The notes under the pieces are model-generated. The model saw only the letters and a list, made by a program, of their open reading frames with translations, made no database searches and had not been told where the DNA came from. Positions 8,433 to 16,922 of a stretch of 64,000 nt of DNA are shown here, piece by piece; within the stretch, counting starts at the first letter, position 1, and each line of letters begins with the position of its first letter. The stretch covers positions 1,115,867 through 1,179,866 of the forward strand of contig NZ_JAASRW010000001.1 in the NCBI RefSeq assembly GCF_011761355.1, read 5' to 3'. This DNA is from Paenibacillus lupini (lineage in GTDB: Bacteria; Bacillota; Bacilli; Paenibacillales; Paenibacillaceae). Made by a program: the position numbers and the translations under genes.

Positions 8433-9287
8433 ATGAAAATATTCGTTGCTGGATCTACCGGTGTAATTGGCCGTTTGCTACTTCCTAAATTGGTGCGGGC
8501 TGGCCATGAAGTCTTTGGAATGACCCATTGCGTGGAACGCAAGGCATCTATTCAAGCTTTAGGGGCAAAGCCTATCGTCGTTGATGCTTTTGAACGGGAC
8601 GATATCCTAGGAGTAATCGGGGAATTACGACCTGATGTAATCATTCATCAGCTTACTTCTCTGAGCAATTGGAATCTCGAGGACAATGCCAGGATCAGAA
8701 TAGAAGGGACTCGGAATCTTGTAGATGCCGCCAAGGCTGCAGGTGTTAAGCGATTCATCGCACAAAGTATTTCTTGGGCTTATGAACCAGGTGATCATCC
8801 TGCTACGGAAGAGGTTCCCTTGGACTTACAGGCACCCTTGCCGCGGAAATCGACTATAAATGGTATTATTGCGCTGGAAAGGGCTGTAGCGGAGGTACCG
8901 AATCACGTTATTTTGCGGTATGGGATGCTCTACGGACCTGAAACCTGGTACGATAAAAGAGGGGTCATGGCGGAAAAAGTGTTGCAAAGGCAGCTGCATG
9001 CAAACGACGGAATCACTTCCTTCCTTCATGTGGAGGATGCTGCAAATGCAGCTATGCTGGCATTGGATTGGCCTACGGGCTGGGTAAATATAGTAGATAA
9101 CGAGCCTGCTGCTGGAACACAGTGGCTGCCTGTTTATGCTGATGCGCTGCAAGCCCCTGAGCCGGAATATCAACCTGGCAGAAATAGGGGGGAGCGCGGT
9201 GCATCGAATACCAAAGCGCAAAACGAATACGGATGGGTTCCGTTGTACCCGACATGGAGATCAGGATTCGGGCAAAGCTTAAGATGA
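8433..9287 (+). CDS. NAD(P)-dependent epimerase/dehydratase (extended SDR-like)
   Basis: Rossmann-fold protein of 284 aa beginning MKIFVAGSTGVIGRLLLPKL; the GxTGxIG dinucleotide loop is at residues 7-13. A segment SISWAYEP stands where extended SDRs carry the catalytic Ser and Tyr, and no clear YxxxK is visible, so it may be an atypical or NmrA-like member. ATG 8433 is chosen because GGAGGT (8421-8426) precedes it; a GTG at 8391 overlaps the MFS relic end and has no such site. It is followed by a strong terminator, so it is monocistronic or the tail of the old MFS transcript. Substrate unknown. Confidence 0.85.
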   Translation: MKIFVAGSTGVIGRLLLPKLVRAGHEVFGMTHCVERKASIQALGAKPIVVDAFERDDILGVIGELRPDVIIHQLTSLSNWNLEDNARIRIEGTRNLVDAAKAAGVKRFIAQSISWAYEPGDHPATEEVPLDLQAPLPRKSTINGIIALERAVAEVPNHVILRYGMLYGPETWYDKRGVMAEKVLQRQLHANDGITSFLHVEDAANAAMLALDWPTGWVNIVDNEPAAGTQWLPVYADALQAPEPEYQPGRNRGERGASNTKAQNEYGWVPLYPTWRSGFGQSLR

Positions 9288-9331
9288 GGTTTACCTCTTA
9301 ATTGATCCGAAGTATCCCGTTAAATAACAAA

Positions 9332-9371
9332 AAGAAAGGAGCCGCTTATTGACGGCTCCTTTCTTGATTTT
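9332..9371 (+). terminator. Intrinsic terminator
   Basis: A 13-bp stem (9332-9344 pairing with 9353-9365, core GGAGCCG/CGGCTCC) is followed by GATTTTT. Confidence 0.9.
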
Positions 9372-9438
9372 TATACAGGAATAAGTATTTATAGTATAAT
9401 TACGGATACATCTGAATTCGCAATGAGGGGGCAAGGAA

Positions 9439-11373
9439 GTGGAAGAGCTAACGTTCAATCAACAGAATCTATTTGCACATGTATTCAATTATTCTCCTGT
9501 CGGGATTGTGCTGATCTCGTTAGATGGACAATGGATCGACGTGAATCCAGCCGCTTGCCAGCTGCTCGGATACGAGAGAAACGAATTAATGAAATGTGAT
9601 CCTGAAAAATTGATTTTCTCATCTGTAGAAAGTAATCATGAAATCTACTTTAAACAATTATTGCAGGGCGATATATCGACATTCAGCTTTGAAAAAAGAC
9701 ATGTTCATCAAAACGAAACTGTCGTATGGACATCCGTACATGTCTCGTTTGTCAGAGAAGGGGCGGAAGGCGAGCCTTGGTATTTTATCGCCCAAATCGT
9801 CGATATCACTTCTAATAAAATGATCGAGCAAAAGCTGCAAGAAACGGTGGAGAGATACACTTCACTTAAGAAATATAATCATGACACCATTATTTCCTTT
9901 GACCTGCAGGGCAAGATTATGAACGGAAATGTAATGGCAGAGCATCTTATCGGACAAAAGATATCGGACCTGATTGGCACTAGTATCGCTTCCATTATCG
10001 GAGAGGATACGCTTGTGCGCATATTAGCCGACAACGAGCCTTACACCGATATTGAAGGATCTATCAATCATGTTCCCAATGTCAATGGATATCTTGTAGA
10101 AGTTCTGGTCACAATCGCGCCGATTATTGTTAACAATCGCAGTATCGGATTTTATCTGCTGATCAAGGACATTACCGAGCAAAAGAAGCTGTTGATTGAA
10201 AAAGAGGCTGCAGAACGGACAAATGAAGTCAAAAGCGAGTTTATGGCGATCATGAGCCATGAAATTCGCACTCCGATGAACGGTGTAATCGGCATGACCG
10301 ATTTGCTGCTGGATACGCCTCTAGATGAGGAGCAGCAGGAATATGTCTCCATCATCCGGAAGAGTGGGGATACTTTACTGGCCATTATTAACGATATTCT
10401 GGACTTTTCTAAGGTGGAGTCAGGTAATACCGAACTGTCGGAGGAGCCATTCAAGCTCAGCGAAGCGATTGCGGAGACGTTCGACACGCTAATGCCTAAA
10501 GCGCTGGAGAAAAAGCTGACGCTTAACGTATCCATTCACCCGGACATTCCGCATAAAGTAATCGGCGACCCGCTCAAAATCCGTCAAATCCTAATGAACC
10601 TGATCGGCAACGCCATTAAATTTACTCCAGAAGGCTCCATAACTGTCAGTATCGATAAAGCCGAAATCGCAGGAGATAAGATCCAGTTCTACTTCTCAGT
10701 GGAGGATACGGGAATAGGAGTGCCGGCGGATAAAAGAGCTTTTCTTTTTGAGCCATTTTATCAAGCCGATCATTTCATGGTGCGACAGGCAGGAGGTACC
10801 GGACTTGGACTTGCTATTACGCGAAAGCTGATTGAGCTGATGGATGGTGAGATCTATTGCGAGCCAAATCCAGGAGGAGGCACAATCTTTAAATTCAACA
10901 TTGCTTTGAAAGTCGAATCTCTCCCGGATGTAATGCATCTGGAAGCGGATCACGGGCAGCTGCCCGATCCTAATGATAAGTTGAACATATTAATCGCTGA
11001 AGACAATCATATTAATCAGCTTGTCTTAATTCGAATGGTGGAAAAGCTTGGTTTTCGTCCGGATGCCGTATCCAACGGATCTGAAGTCCTGGAAGCCATT
11101 CAGAAGAAGAAATACGATATCCTATTTATGGATATTCAAATGCCTGTGATGAATGGTTTGGAAGCAACTAAACATCTGCGGCAAATGCTGCGTTCGGACG
11201 AGTTGCCACATATTGTTGCTGTTACGGCAAACGCGCTGGTCGGCGACCGGGAGCGATTCATAAGCGCGGGCATGCACGAATATATCAGCAAGCCGTTGCA
11301 TAACGCAGCAGTATCATCGGTCATACAACGATTTATAGACAGTAAAGCATTTCAGACAAAGACTCTAAAATAG
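9439..11373 (+). CDS. Hybrid sensor histidine kinase with two PAS domains and a receiver
   Basis: Cytoplasmic hybrid kinase of 644 aa with no transmembrane segment. Order: PAS 1 (about 8-125, starting FNYSPVGIVLISLDG), PAS 2 (about 140-250), HisKA with His274 in MSHEIRTPMNG, HATPase with N box (MNLIGNAIKFT) and G boxes (DTGIGVP, GGTGLGLAI), and a C-terminal receiver with Asp565 in FMDIQMPVMNG and the KP of YISKPL. GTG 9439 is the start, with GAGGGGGCAAGGA upstream. No output domain, HPt or response regulator gene is adjacent, so the phosphorelay partner lies elsewhere. The signal for the PAS domains is unknown. Confidence 0.95.
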   Translation: MEELTFNQQNLFAHVFNYSPVGIVLISLDGQWIDVNPAACQLLGYERNELMKCDPEKLIFSSVESNHEIYFKQLLQGDISTFSFEKRHVHQNETVVWTSVHVSFVREGAEGEPWYFIAQIVDITSNKMIEQKLQETVERYTSLKKYNHDTIISFDLQGKIMNGNVMAEHLIGQKISDLIGTSIASIIGEDTLVRILADNEPYTDIEGSINHVPNVNGYLVEVLVTIAPIIVNNRSIGFYLLIKDITEQKKLLIEKEAAERTNEVKSEFMAIMSHEIRTPMNGVIGMTDLLLDTPLDEEQQEYVSIIRKSGDTLLAIINDILDFSKVESGNTELSEEPFKLSEAIAETFDTLMPKALEKKLTLNVSIHPDIPHKVIGDPLKIRQILMNLIGNAIKFTPEGSITVSIDKAEIAGDKIQFYFSVEDTGIGVPADKRAFLFEPFYQADHFMVRQAGGTGLGLAITRKLIELMDGEIYCEPNPGGGTIFKFNIALKVESLPDVMHLEADHGQLPDPNDKLNILIAEDNHINQLVLIRMVEKLGFRPDAVSNGSEVLEAIQKKKYDILFMDIQMPVMNGLEATKHLRQMLRSDELPHIVAVTANALVGDRERFISAGMHEYISKPLHNAAVSSVIQRFIDSKAFQTKTLK

Positions 11374-11467
11374 GTAATAGAATAAAATTAGAAACCTCGT
11401 AAATGTGGTTTCAACAGGATAGCAATTATGAAACCAGCTTCTATTAAACAAGAAGGAGACGTTGTTT

Positions 11468-12148
11468 ATGATTGCAGACTGGAAACAAGTAGATGAAGCA
11501 TTAAAAAATATTGAGGTCATTGGACATGAAAACAATAAGCCTGTTTCCATCATCGGTTTTGCAGAAGATTTGCGTTGTATCGGTATCGGAACGGATGCCG
11601 CGGTTTTTTATTACCCTGACACCCCTAATTACGCATATAAAGTGTATTCCGCACAGTCATTAGAGAAGAAGGACGTGGAAGCGGATATATACAAACGTTT
11701 AGAAGGATCATCGTATTTTGCCCAATGTTACGGAGCCGGATCCAACTATTTAGTATTAAGCTTCGAACAAGGGATTACCTTATATGATTGTCTTCTACAG
11801 GGTGTCCGTGTTCCAGAGCAAGTGATGCAAGATGTCGAAAATGCCCGGGAATTTGTCCGTAGTCAGGGGCTGAACCCAAGGGATATTCATCTAAAAAATG
11901 TTCTCTTGCATGAAGGAAGAGGAAAGGTTCTTGATGTATCGGAATATATCAAGGAAGGAAACGATAACCGATGGGAACATTTGGTATGGACATACAAACA
12001 TTTCTATCCTCTGATAAACGAGGTCCAGGTACCTTTATGGATCTTGGAGACGATAACGAACTGGTATAACCGGATTGATACGGCCAGTTTTGGAATAGAA
12101 GACTTCTCTAAACGAGTGAGTCAGCTTTTCTTAGGGAAACGCAAATAA
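11468..12148 (+). CDS. Serine/threonine protein kinase-like protein
   Basis: A 226-aa compact kinase-fold protein. Seen: a glycine-containing loop GIGTDAAVFYY, the lysine-bearing YAYKVYSAQ, and a degenerate catalytic loop NPRDIHLKNVLL, which resembles HRD-x-K-x2-N with H replaced by P; a DVS takes the place of DFG. This pattern is known from the small YrzF-type kinases of Bacillales. ATG 11468 follows AAGGAG at 9 nt; TTG 11462 is too close. Activity is uncertain because of the changed HRD and DFG. It is followed by a SMI1/KNR4 gene 67 nt later. Confidence 0.75.
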   Translation: MIADWKQVDEALKNIEVIGHENNKPVSIIGFAEDLRCIGIGTDAAVFYYPDTPNYAYKVYSAQSLEKKDVEADIYKRLEGSSYFAQCYGAGSNYLVLSFEQGITLYDCLLQGVRVPEQVMQDVENAREFVRSQGLNPRDIHLKNVLLHEGRGKVLDVSEYIKEGNDNRWEHLVWTYKHFYPLINEVQVPLWILETITNWYNRIDTASFGIEDFSKRVSQLFLGKRK

Positions 12149-12215
12149 AATAAGATAGGAAGATCATCTCTGACCGATTGCCGACTACGGCATAACGGTA
12201 ATGGAGGAGGATACA

Positions 12216-12761
12216 TTGAATAATATTCTGTTGTTAACTCTAACCAGCTTAAAAGAACGTTTAATAAAAACACCAATCATAAAAGTCCAAAGAGAACTAG
12301 GATATACGTTTGAATGTTCTTTTGTCTTCTATCATGCATGCACAGAAGAAAGAATCAATGAATTTACAGAAGAAACTGCATTCAAAATCCCACCAGATTA
12401 TCGTGAATTTTTACTTATTCATGATGGTGCTATTCTTTTTCAAGATGAATCTGGTCGATCTAATCCCTCTTGGAAAATATTTGGTATTGATGATATAATT
12501 GACTATATGAATATACATCATACACCTGAGCACCTATATCCAATAGCTACATATGGTCAAACCGTTATTTTCGTTAATGGAGATCGTGTAAACGAGGGTA
12601 GGGAAGACTATTTATTTGACCGTTCAATTTATGATTCAATTGATAGTGAAGGTGAAGATATTAAATTAAATTTCGAACTGTTCTTTGAGCGCCTTATTGT
12701 TTCACAAGGATCCCATTTTTGGTTTTGGAATGAAATTAACGCTACAAACTATTCAAGATAA
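12216..12761 (+). CDS. SMI1/KNR4 (SUKH) family protein
   Basis: An acidic 181-aa protein with the family signature FKIPPDYREFLLIHDGAIL, in which a W/P-D-Y-x-x-F-L-L-x-x-N/D-G core marks the SUKH fold. In many bacteria such proteins are immunity proteins to polymorphic toxins; no toxin gene is visible nearby, so an orphan immunity or unrelated role is possible. GGAGGAGG (12203-12210) fits a TTG start at 12216; ATG 12201 overlaps the ribosome site itself and is rejected. AT-richer than its neighbours. Confidence 0.8.
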   Translation: MNNILLLTLTSLKERLIKTPIIKVQRELGYTFECSFVFYHACTEERINEFTEETAFKIPPDYREFLLIHDGAILFQDESGRSNPSWKIFGIDDIIDYMNIHHTPEHLYPIATYGQTVIFVNGDRVNEGREDYLFDRSIYDSIDSEGEDIKLNFELFFERLIVSQGSHFWFWNEINATNYSR

Positions 12762-12790
12762 GTAGGAATGGCAGTTTCTATAAAAAGTAA

Positions 12791-12818
12791 GCCCACCAAA
12801 AAAAGGTGGGCTTTTTTC
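12791..12818 (+). terminator. Intrinsic terminator
   Basis: GCCCACC (12791-12797) pairs with GGTGGGC (12805-12811), followed by TTTTTT. It ends the SMI1/KNR4 gene. Confidence 0.93.
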
Positions 12819-12834
12819 TTGGGGTCTATTGTCC

Positions 12835-13019
12835 TTACATCAGATGAATCTCCTCGATAAGCGTATCACCGTGGTGTACGATCGCAGCGTTGAATATTTC
12901 CTCCTTATTTTTGAAATACAAATAAAGTCCCGCGCGCGAGATTCCCGCTGCCTCCGCAATTTCATTCATTGGTACTCGTTTGTAACCGTATTTAAAAAAC
13001 ACTTCTAACTTAGTTCCAT
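12835..13019 (-). pseudogene. Truncated TetR regulator (DNA-binding part only)
   Basis: The minus strand reads EVFFKYGYKRV, EIAEAAGISRAGLYLYFKNKEE and ends early at HLM-stop (12835). This matches the intact TetR at 30215-30772 almost residue for residue over the helix-turn-helix, but the ligand domain is missing and about 35 nt after the ATG (13017-13019) are lost, putting the start out of frame. It sits in front of an SDR gene exactly as the intact copy does, so it is the remains of a duplicated tetR-SDR unit. Confidence 0.85.
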
Positions 13020-13028
13020 TCTATACAC

Positions 13029-13088
13029 TTTACAAACTTTGTCCACTCGTCTATTATAGACACATAGACATTTTATGTTTTATGTCTA
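13029..13088 (+). promoter_or_regulatory. SDR promoter with TetR-type operators
   Basis: A sigma-A promoter is readable: -35 TTTACA (13029-13034), 17-nt spacer, -10 TATTAT (13052-13057). A palindrome GTCTATTATAGAC (13049-13061) covers the -10, and TAGACA-N12-TGTCTA (13065-13088) covers the start point. The same promoter and the same TAGACA-N12-TGTCTA box with identical spacing occur at 30791-30850 in front of the second module. Operator function is inferred from this conservation. Confidence 0.75.
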
Positions 13089-13114
13089 AAATCACTTCGA
13101 AGGAGCAAACAACA

Positions 13115-14104
13115 ATGAAAACCGAACAAAAACCGTTACTGTCTGGATACGGATCTGAAACAACCGCAAAAGAAATCATAGCGGGTCAAGAACTCCGTGG
13201 TAAGACGGCCATCGTGACAGGCGGGCACGGGGGCATCGGTCTCGAAACGACCCGTGCACTTGTCGAAGCCGGCGCAACTGTTATTGTCGGCGCCCGCAAT
13301 GTTGAGCATGCGCGCGAAATTCTCGCTCCTCTGCCTAATGTCGAGGTGATTCGGCTAGATCTTATGGATCCGAATTCGGTTGATGAGTTCGCAACCGAAT
13401 TTTTGAAATCTGATCGAGCGCTCGACCTGCTCATACTAAACGCAGGCGTGAGTTTTCCGCCTGAAATAAAAGATGCACGGGGATATGATACCCATTTCGC
13501 GACGAATTATCTGGGACACTTTCAATTGACGAATCGCTTATGGGAGACATTGAAGCGCTCAGGTAACGCTCAGGTCATCTCACTTTCATCGATTGGCCAT
13601 ATGACTGGGCCGATTGACTTTGAAGACCTGCATTTCACCAAAAGACCCTATGACAAAAATATCTCTTATGGTGAATCCAAGACCGCGTGCTCATTATTTG
13701 CCATAGAGCTTGACCAACGAGGACAAGCATTTGGCATTCGCGCCTTTGCCGTTCATCCCGGCGCGATCCTTTCGGGCTTGGTGCGACATTTGAGCAACGA
13801 GGATTTGGCTGCTTGGGGTGTAACTCGCAAGGAAGATGGCACTTATTCGTCATCCGGCGGTTTCAAAACCGTCGAGCAAGGAGCAGCCACATCGGTATGG
13901 TGCGCGGTAAGTCCGATGCTAAATGGCAAAGGAGGCGTTTACTGCGAAGACTGCGATATCGCAGAAGCTGTTTCGGCAGACAGCCAGCTCCAGCGCGGCG
14001 TTCGTCCGTGGGCCATTGATCCGGCGTCAGCCAAAAAGCTTTGGGCAATTAGTGAAGAGCTCCTGAATATTCCACATGACATGATACCCAACAACCGGAA
14101 ATAA
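13115..14104 (+). CDS. Short-chain dehydrogenase/reductase (module 1)
   Basis: Classical-like SDR of 329 aa. Cofactor loop TGGHGGIG (residues about 34-41), NAG in ILNAGVSF, catalytic Ser in SLSSIGH and YxxxK in YGESK. It is paralogous to the SDR at 31014 along the whole length, including the C-terminal GGVYCEDCDIAE and the SGY/SRFG-type N-terminus before the Rossmann fold. ATG 13115 follows GAAGGAG; an ATG at 13082 lies inside the operator and near the transcript start, so it is rejected. Substrate unknown; members resemble retinol-dehydrogenase or WWOX-like SDRs. Its own TetR neighbour is broken. Confidence 0.88.
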   Translation: MKTEQKPLLSGYGSETTAKEIIAGQELRGKTAIVTGGHGGIGLETTRALVEAGATVIVGARNVEHAREILAPLPNVEVIRLDLMDPNSVDEFATEFLKSDRALDLLILNAGVSFPPEIKDARGYDTHFATNYLGHFQLTNRLWETLKRSGNAQVISLSSIGHMTGPIDFEDLHFTKRPYDKNISYGESKTACSLFAIELDQRGQAFGIRAFAVHPGAILSGLVRHLSNEDLAAWGVTRKEDGTYSSSGGFKTVEQGAATSVWCAVSPMLNGKGGVYCEDCDIAEAVSADSQLQRGVRPWAIDPASAKKLWAISEELLNIPHDMIPNNRK

Positions 14105-14114
14105 CCGACACGAT

Positions 14115-14158
14115 AAAAACTTCCCGCAGTCCGAATAAGGACTGCGGGAAGTTTTTAT
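14115..14158 (+). terminator. Intrinsic terminator
   Basis: An 18-bp stem (14115-14132 with 14139-14156, core TTCCCGCAGTCC) ends in a T run, with an A run on the other side, so it can act in both directions between the SDR and the convergent MBL gene. Confidence 0.93.
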
Positions 14159-14196
14159 TTGCTTATGGTTTACGTCGGCATAGAGCAGGAGAGCGG

Positions 14197-14892
14197 TTAC
14201 TTGTTCTCGACCGGACCCGCGTCCAAAATATCCTGCAGGTGATCCTGCAAGTTATCCGTGCATTCGCCGCCATGGTAAGCGATTACCTTAGAGATATCCA
14301 TCGTTTGAAATTTAGCGATAGATTGCAGCGCCGTGACTTGATCCGGCGTATAGATCGGGCTGTACGATTGCAGGATGCCATCTTGTGCCCTTAAGACATC
14401 GCCGGCAATTAACGTCTTGCTCGGAATATGGTAGAAGGACGTGTGATCCGGCGTATGGCCGGGTGTAAACACTGCGCGGATTCCGCCGGCGAAAGGCAGG
14501 ATATCGCCGTCTTGCAAGGTGACGTCGACTTTGATAGGCGTCCTGACTAATTTCTTGCTCTTGTCGAGAGGGATTATACCGGCTAAGTAAGGAACAGCGA
14601 TTTCATGTGCAAACACTTGAACCTGGTCTCCGAAGGCTTCTACCAACTCAGGCAAGCTGCCGATATGATCCGAATCTTGATGGGAAATGAGAATTTTTGT
14701 CAGCTTTTCGAAAGGAATCCCCGCATCTAGGAACGCGGTGCGAATCAGCTCCATTTGACCAGGAAGCCCGGTATCGATGAGAATGACGTCTTGAGCATCC
14801 CATAGGACGGTCAGAAAGAAAGGATTGTTACGATTTTCCATGGTAAGTTTAATGGTCTTGATGCCTGCTTCCGATTGAACCAAGTCGAACAC
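14197..14892 (-). CDS. MBL-fold metallo-hydrolase
   Basis: Metallo-beta-lactamase-fold protein of 231 aa. The metal motif is SHQDSDHIG (His71, Asp73, Asp75, His76), the HxDxDH variant common in small uncharacterised MBL hydrolases; FTPGHTPDHTSFY and LIAGDVL carry the further ligands. The start is GTG 14892 (VFDLVQSEAG, read as Met) with only a weak ribosome site (AGGCG). It follows the MFS gene on the same strand, but a terminator-like hairpin lies between. Substrate unknown. Confidence 0.85.
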   Translation of the reverse strand: MFDLVQSEAGIKTIKLTMENRNNPFFLTVLWDAQDVILIDTGLPGQMELIRTAFLDAGIPFEKLTKILISHQDSDHIGSLPELVEAFGDQVQVFAHEIAVPYLAGIIPLDKSKKLVRTPIKVDVTLQDGDILPFAGGIRAVFTPGHTPDHTSFYHIPSKTLIAGDVLRAQDGILQSYSPIYTPDQVTALQSIAKFQTMDISKVIAYHGGECTDNLQDHLQDILDAGPVENK

Positions 14893-14964
14893 CGCCTAAT
14901 TAAATAATGTAAGATAAGAAATACTAATCTACAATTAAGCCACGAAGAGTGAAGCATATTTGCG

Positions 14965-15007
14965 AAAAGAAGCCAGCAGCCTGCTTGTTGGAGGCGCGGG
15001 CTTCTTT
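14965..15007 (-). terminator. Terminator of the MFS gene
   Basis: On the minus strand AAAGAAGCC (15007-14999) pairs with GGCTTCTTTT (14974-14965), ending in TTTT. It lies 48 nt after the MFS stop. Confidence 0.7.
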
Positions 15008-15054
15008 CTCGCGATGCCTGGGTCAGGAGCATTCGACTCTGCCCAGATAATTAC

Positions 15055-16257
15055 TTAGTTTCCGATCTTACCTGCGCGAGCCTCCTTATGCGCTGCCCGG
15101 GAAGCAGTTCCGACGCGGAAGTAACCGAAGGCCGCGGCCGACATGAGTGCTGCGATGGCAACGCCGGCGGCACCAATCCAGGTGATTGCTGTCAACGAAG
15201 CTCCTTCCACGACGACCCCGCCGATCCCCGCGCCGGCAGCCATGGCCAGTTGTATGACGGAGCTGTTAAGGCTAAGCATGATGCTGGTTGCTTCAGGCGC
15301 GAGCGAGATCAGATGGTACTGCTGCGTCGGACCGGACGACCAGGCGGAGAAGGACCAAAGCATGAGCAGCGGGAACATCAGCCCCGGCGAATGGGCAGCG
15401 AACGAAATTACAATCAACCATGCCGCGTGGAACAGCATACCAGTTACTAGCGTACGCTTGAATCCCCAACGGTCGGTGCCGAATCCGCCTAGCTTGGAGC
15501 CGATCAGACTGGCGATACCAAACGCGAGCAGCGCGATGCTGACGAATTTCTCACTCATGCCTGTAATATCGAGCAGAAAGGGAGAAATATACGTATAAGT
15601 GATGGAATAGCCGCCAAGCCAGAAGAACGTAATGCCAAGCGCAACGACGATTTTCGGATTCTTGAGCAGCTTCAGCTGGTCCCTCAGCGGTACCGGCTGT
15701 TCGCCATCCGTCTTCGGAATCGCGAAAGCGATGAGCAGCAGAGCAAGCAGTCCAAGTATTCCGATGCCACCGAATACCACATTCCAATCATAGGCGGAAG
15801 CGACTAGCCGTCCCAGAGGTACGCCAACGATTAGGGCTGTACTGAAGCCCATGACTAGCGTGGCGATGGCACTGCCTTGCTTCTCAGCCGGTGCGAGCTT
15901 CGCGGCGACCGTGAGCGCCGTGACGACAAACACACCGCTGCTAAGCGCTACGATAACACGGGAAACGATGAGGGCGCCAAAGCCAGAGAAGAAATAGGCC
16001 GCGACGTTGCCAACGATGAATATTGATAGCGCGTATAGCATCAGCTTTTTGCGGTCGACTTTGGCAGCGGCCGCCATCAGGAAAGGTGTCCCAAATCCGT
16101 AAGCAAGGGAGAACACGGTGATCAGCTGGCCTGCGGCTGCGACTGAGACGCCGATATCGTCGGATACTTTATCCAGAATGCCGGCAATAATGAATTCGGA
16201 TGTGCCGACGAGAAAGCTGACTAAAGCCAGCATATATATTTTTACATTGTATGACAA
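15055..16257 (-). CDS. MFS efflux transporter (DHA1 family)
   Basis: A 400-aa, 12-helix major facilitator. The start LVSFLVGTSEFIIAGIL and the helix-2/3 loop LMAAAAKVDRKKL (motif A region) and helix-5 motif GFSTALIVGVPLGR (motif C type, antiporters) place it with the drug/purine exporters of the YdhL/PbuE/AraJ type. The start is TTG 16257, with AAGGAG 9 nt upstream. It lies just downstream of an arsR-type gene on the same strand, and a palindromic box (16300-16323) in the gap suggests control by that ArsR protein. The exported compound is unknown. Confidence 0.9.
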   Translation of the reverse strand: MSYNVKIYMLALVSFLVGTSEFIIAGILDKVSDDIGVSVAAAGQLITVFSLAYGFGTPFLMAAAAKVDRKKLMLYALSIFIVGNVAAYFFSGFGALIVSRVIVALSSGVFVVTALTVAAKLAPAEKQGSAIATLVMGFSTALIVGVPLGRLVASAYDWNVVFGGIGILGLLALLLIAFAIPKTDGEQPVPLRDQLKLLKNPKIVVALGITFFWLGGYSITYTYISPFLLDITGMSEKFVSIALLAFGIASLIGSKLGGFGTDRWGFKRTLVTGMLFHAAWLIVISFAAHSPGLMFPLLMLWSFSAWSSGPTQQYHLISLAPEATSIMLSLNSSVIQLAMAAGAGIGGVVVEGASLTAITWIGAAGVAIAALMSAAAFGYFRVGTASRAAHKEARAGKIGN

Positions 16258-16299
16258 ACGTTCCAGCTCCTTATCCGTATCTCTCTTTATAATAATTTT

Positions 16300-16323
16300 A
16301 TATTTCTAAATTTATCGAAATAT
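16300..16323 (-). promoter_or_regulatory. Candidate ArsR operator before the MFS gene
   Basis: ATATTTC (16300-16306) and GAAATAT (16317-16323) form an inverted repeat, 10-nt loop, in the arsR-MFS gap. A related palindrome stands upstream of arsR at 16648-16663. ArsR proteins bind AT-rich dyads of this kind. Confidence 0.5.
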
Positions 16324-16329
16324 AGGGCA

Positions 16330-16349
16330 AAAAAAAACGGGGCTACCCC
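16330..16349 (-). terminator. Short terminator at the arsR stop codon
   Basis: On the minus strand GGGGTAGCCCC is followed by GTTTTTTTT; the hairpin includes the arsR stop. It may reduce read-through into the MFS gene. Confidence 0.55.
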
Positions 16350-16624
16350 AGTAAATAAGGGGCATACTTTCGCGCGACTTCTTTATTGACGCTGTAATAA
16401 ATGTACGTGCCGTCTTTGCGTAGCGTGAGCAGGCCGCATTCTGTAAGCTGCTTCAAGTGATGCGACAGCGTGGAACCGGCAACGGACTCGAGCTTGCTGC
16501 CGATGTCGGAGCAGCAGAGATTCATCTCTTCCGTAAGAAGCATCGCTATTTTGATCCGGGTCGGCTCCCCGAGTGCTTTGTAGACTTTCACTGCTTGTTT
16601 GACTTCCTCGTTGTCCTCGACCAT
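16343..16624 (-). CDS. ArsR-family transcriptional repressor
   Basis: A 93-aa winged-helix regulator: KALGEPTRIKIAMLL (helix 1-2), recognition segment GSTLSHHLKQLTECGLL and wing RKDGTYIYYSVN, all typical of ArsR/SmtB. A CC pair (NLCCSDIG) sits in the region where alpha-3 metal sites occur, but the full ELCVCDL motif is absent, so the signal may not be a metal. AAGGCGGTG precedes ATG 16624. Directly upstream of the MFS exporter; likely controls both through the two ATTTCGAAAT-type boxes. Confidence 0.9.
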   Translation of the reverse strand: MVEDNEEVKQAVKVYKALGEPTRIKIAMLLTEEMNLCCSDIGSKLESVAGSTLSHHLKQLTECGLLTLRKDGTYIYYSVNKEVARKYAPYLLG

Positions 16625-16647
16625 GGATTCTCACCGCCTTTGCTTTT

Positions 16648-16663
16648 ATATTTCGAAATCTAT
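16648..16663 (-). promoter_or_regulatory. Candidate ArsR operator before arsR
   Basis: The sequence ATATTTCGAAATCTAT contains the perfect palindrome ATTTCGAAAT 24 nt before the arsR start. It shares TCGAAAT with the box at 16300-16323, which supports autoregulation. Confidence 0.5.
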
Positions 16664-16922
16664 GGAAACAAGAATAACACAACCGGCTGCCGGTGTAAAT
16701 GGGCGATTCGAGTCAACATTCGAACGGATAGCAATCGATCCGTCGTTAGTAGCAACTTACATCCATCTCCTTTCGTTCGTTATATATGGATACCAGATCG
16801 CGAATGTCTTGATTTTTTATAACTATGAAGGTTCGATTATCCCTAAGGATCAACGAGTTGAAATGGTTGCAAAGGACTTGAAGACTCTTGTCAAATGATG
16901 TGCTTATACTAGGGGGGAAACG
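16664..16922. other. Gap with a possible 3' gene relic
   Basis: Between arsR and the next gene the plus strand is open to TGA 16898 and ends in a plausible hydrophilic protein tail (PKDQRVEMVAKDLKTLVK), but there is no start with a ribosome site and the reading frame overlaps arsR on the other strand. It may be a 3' remnant; nothing else was recognised. Confidence 0.25.

Noticed and set aside
13082..13114. Upstream ATG as start of the module 1 SDR
   Set aside because: It lies within the operator at the expected transcript start and has no ribosome site; ATG 13115 has GAAGGAG.
16599..16898. Plus-strand 99-codon frame across the arsR start
   Set aside because: It overlaps arsR antisense and has no ribosome site; only its tail is protein-like, so it is listed as a possible relic only.
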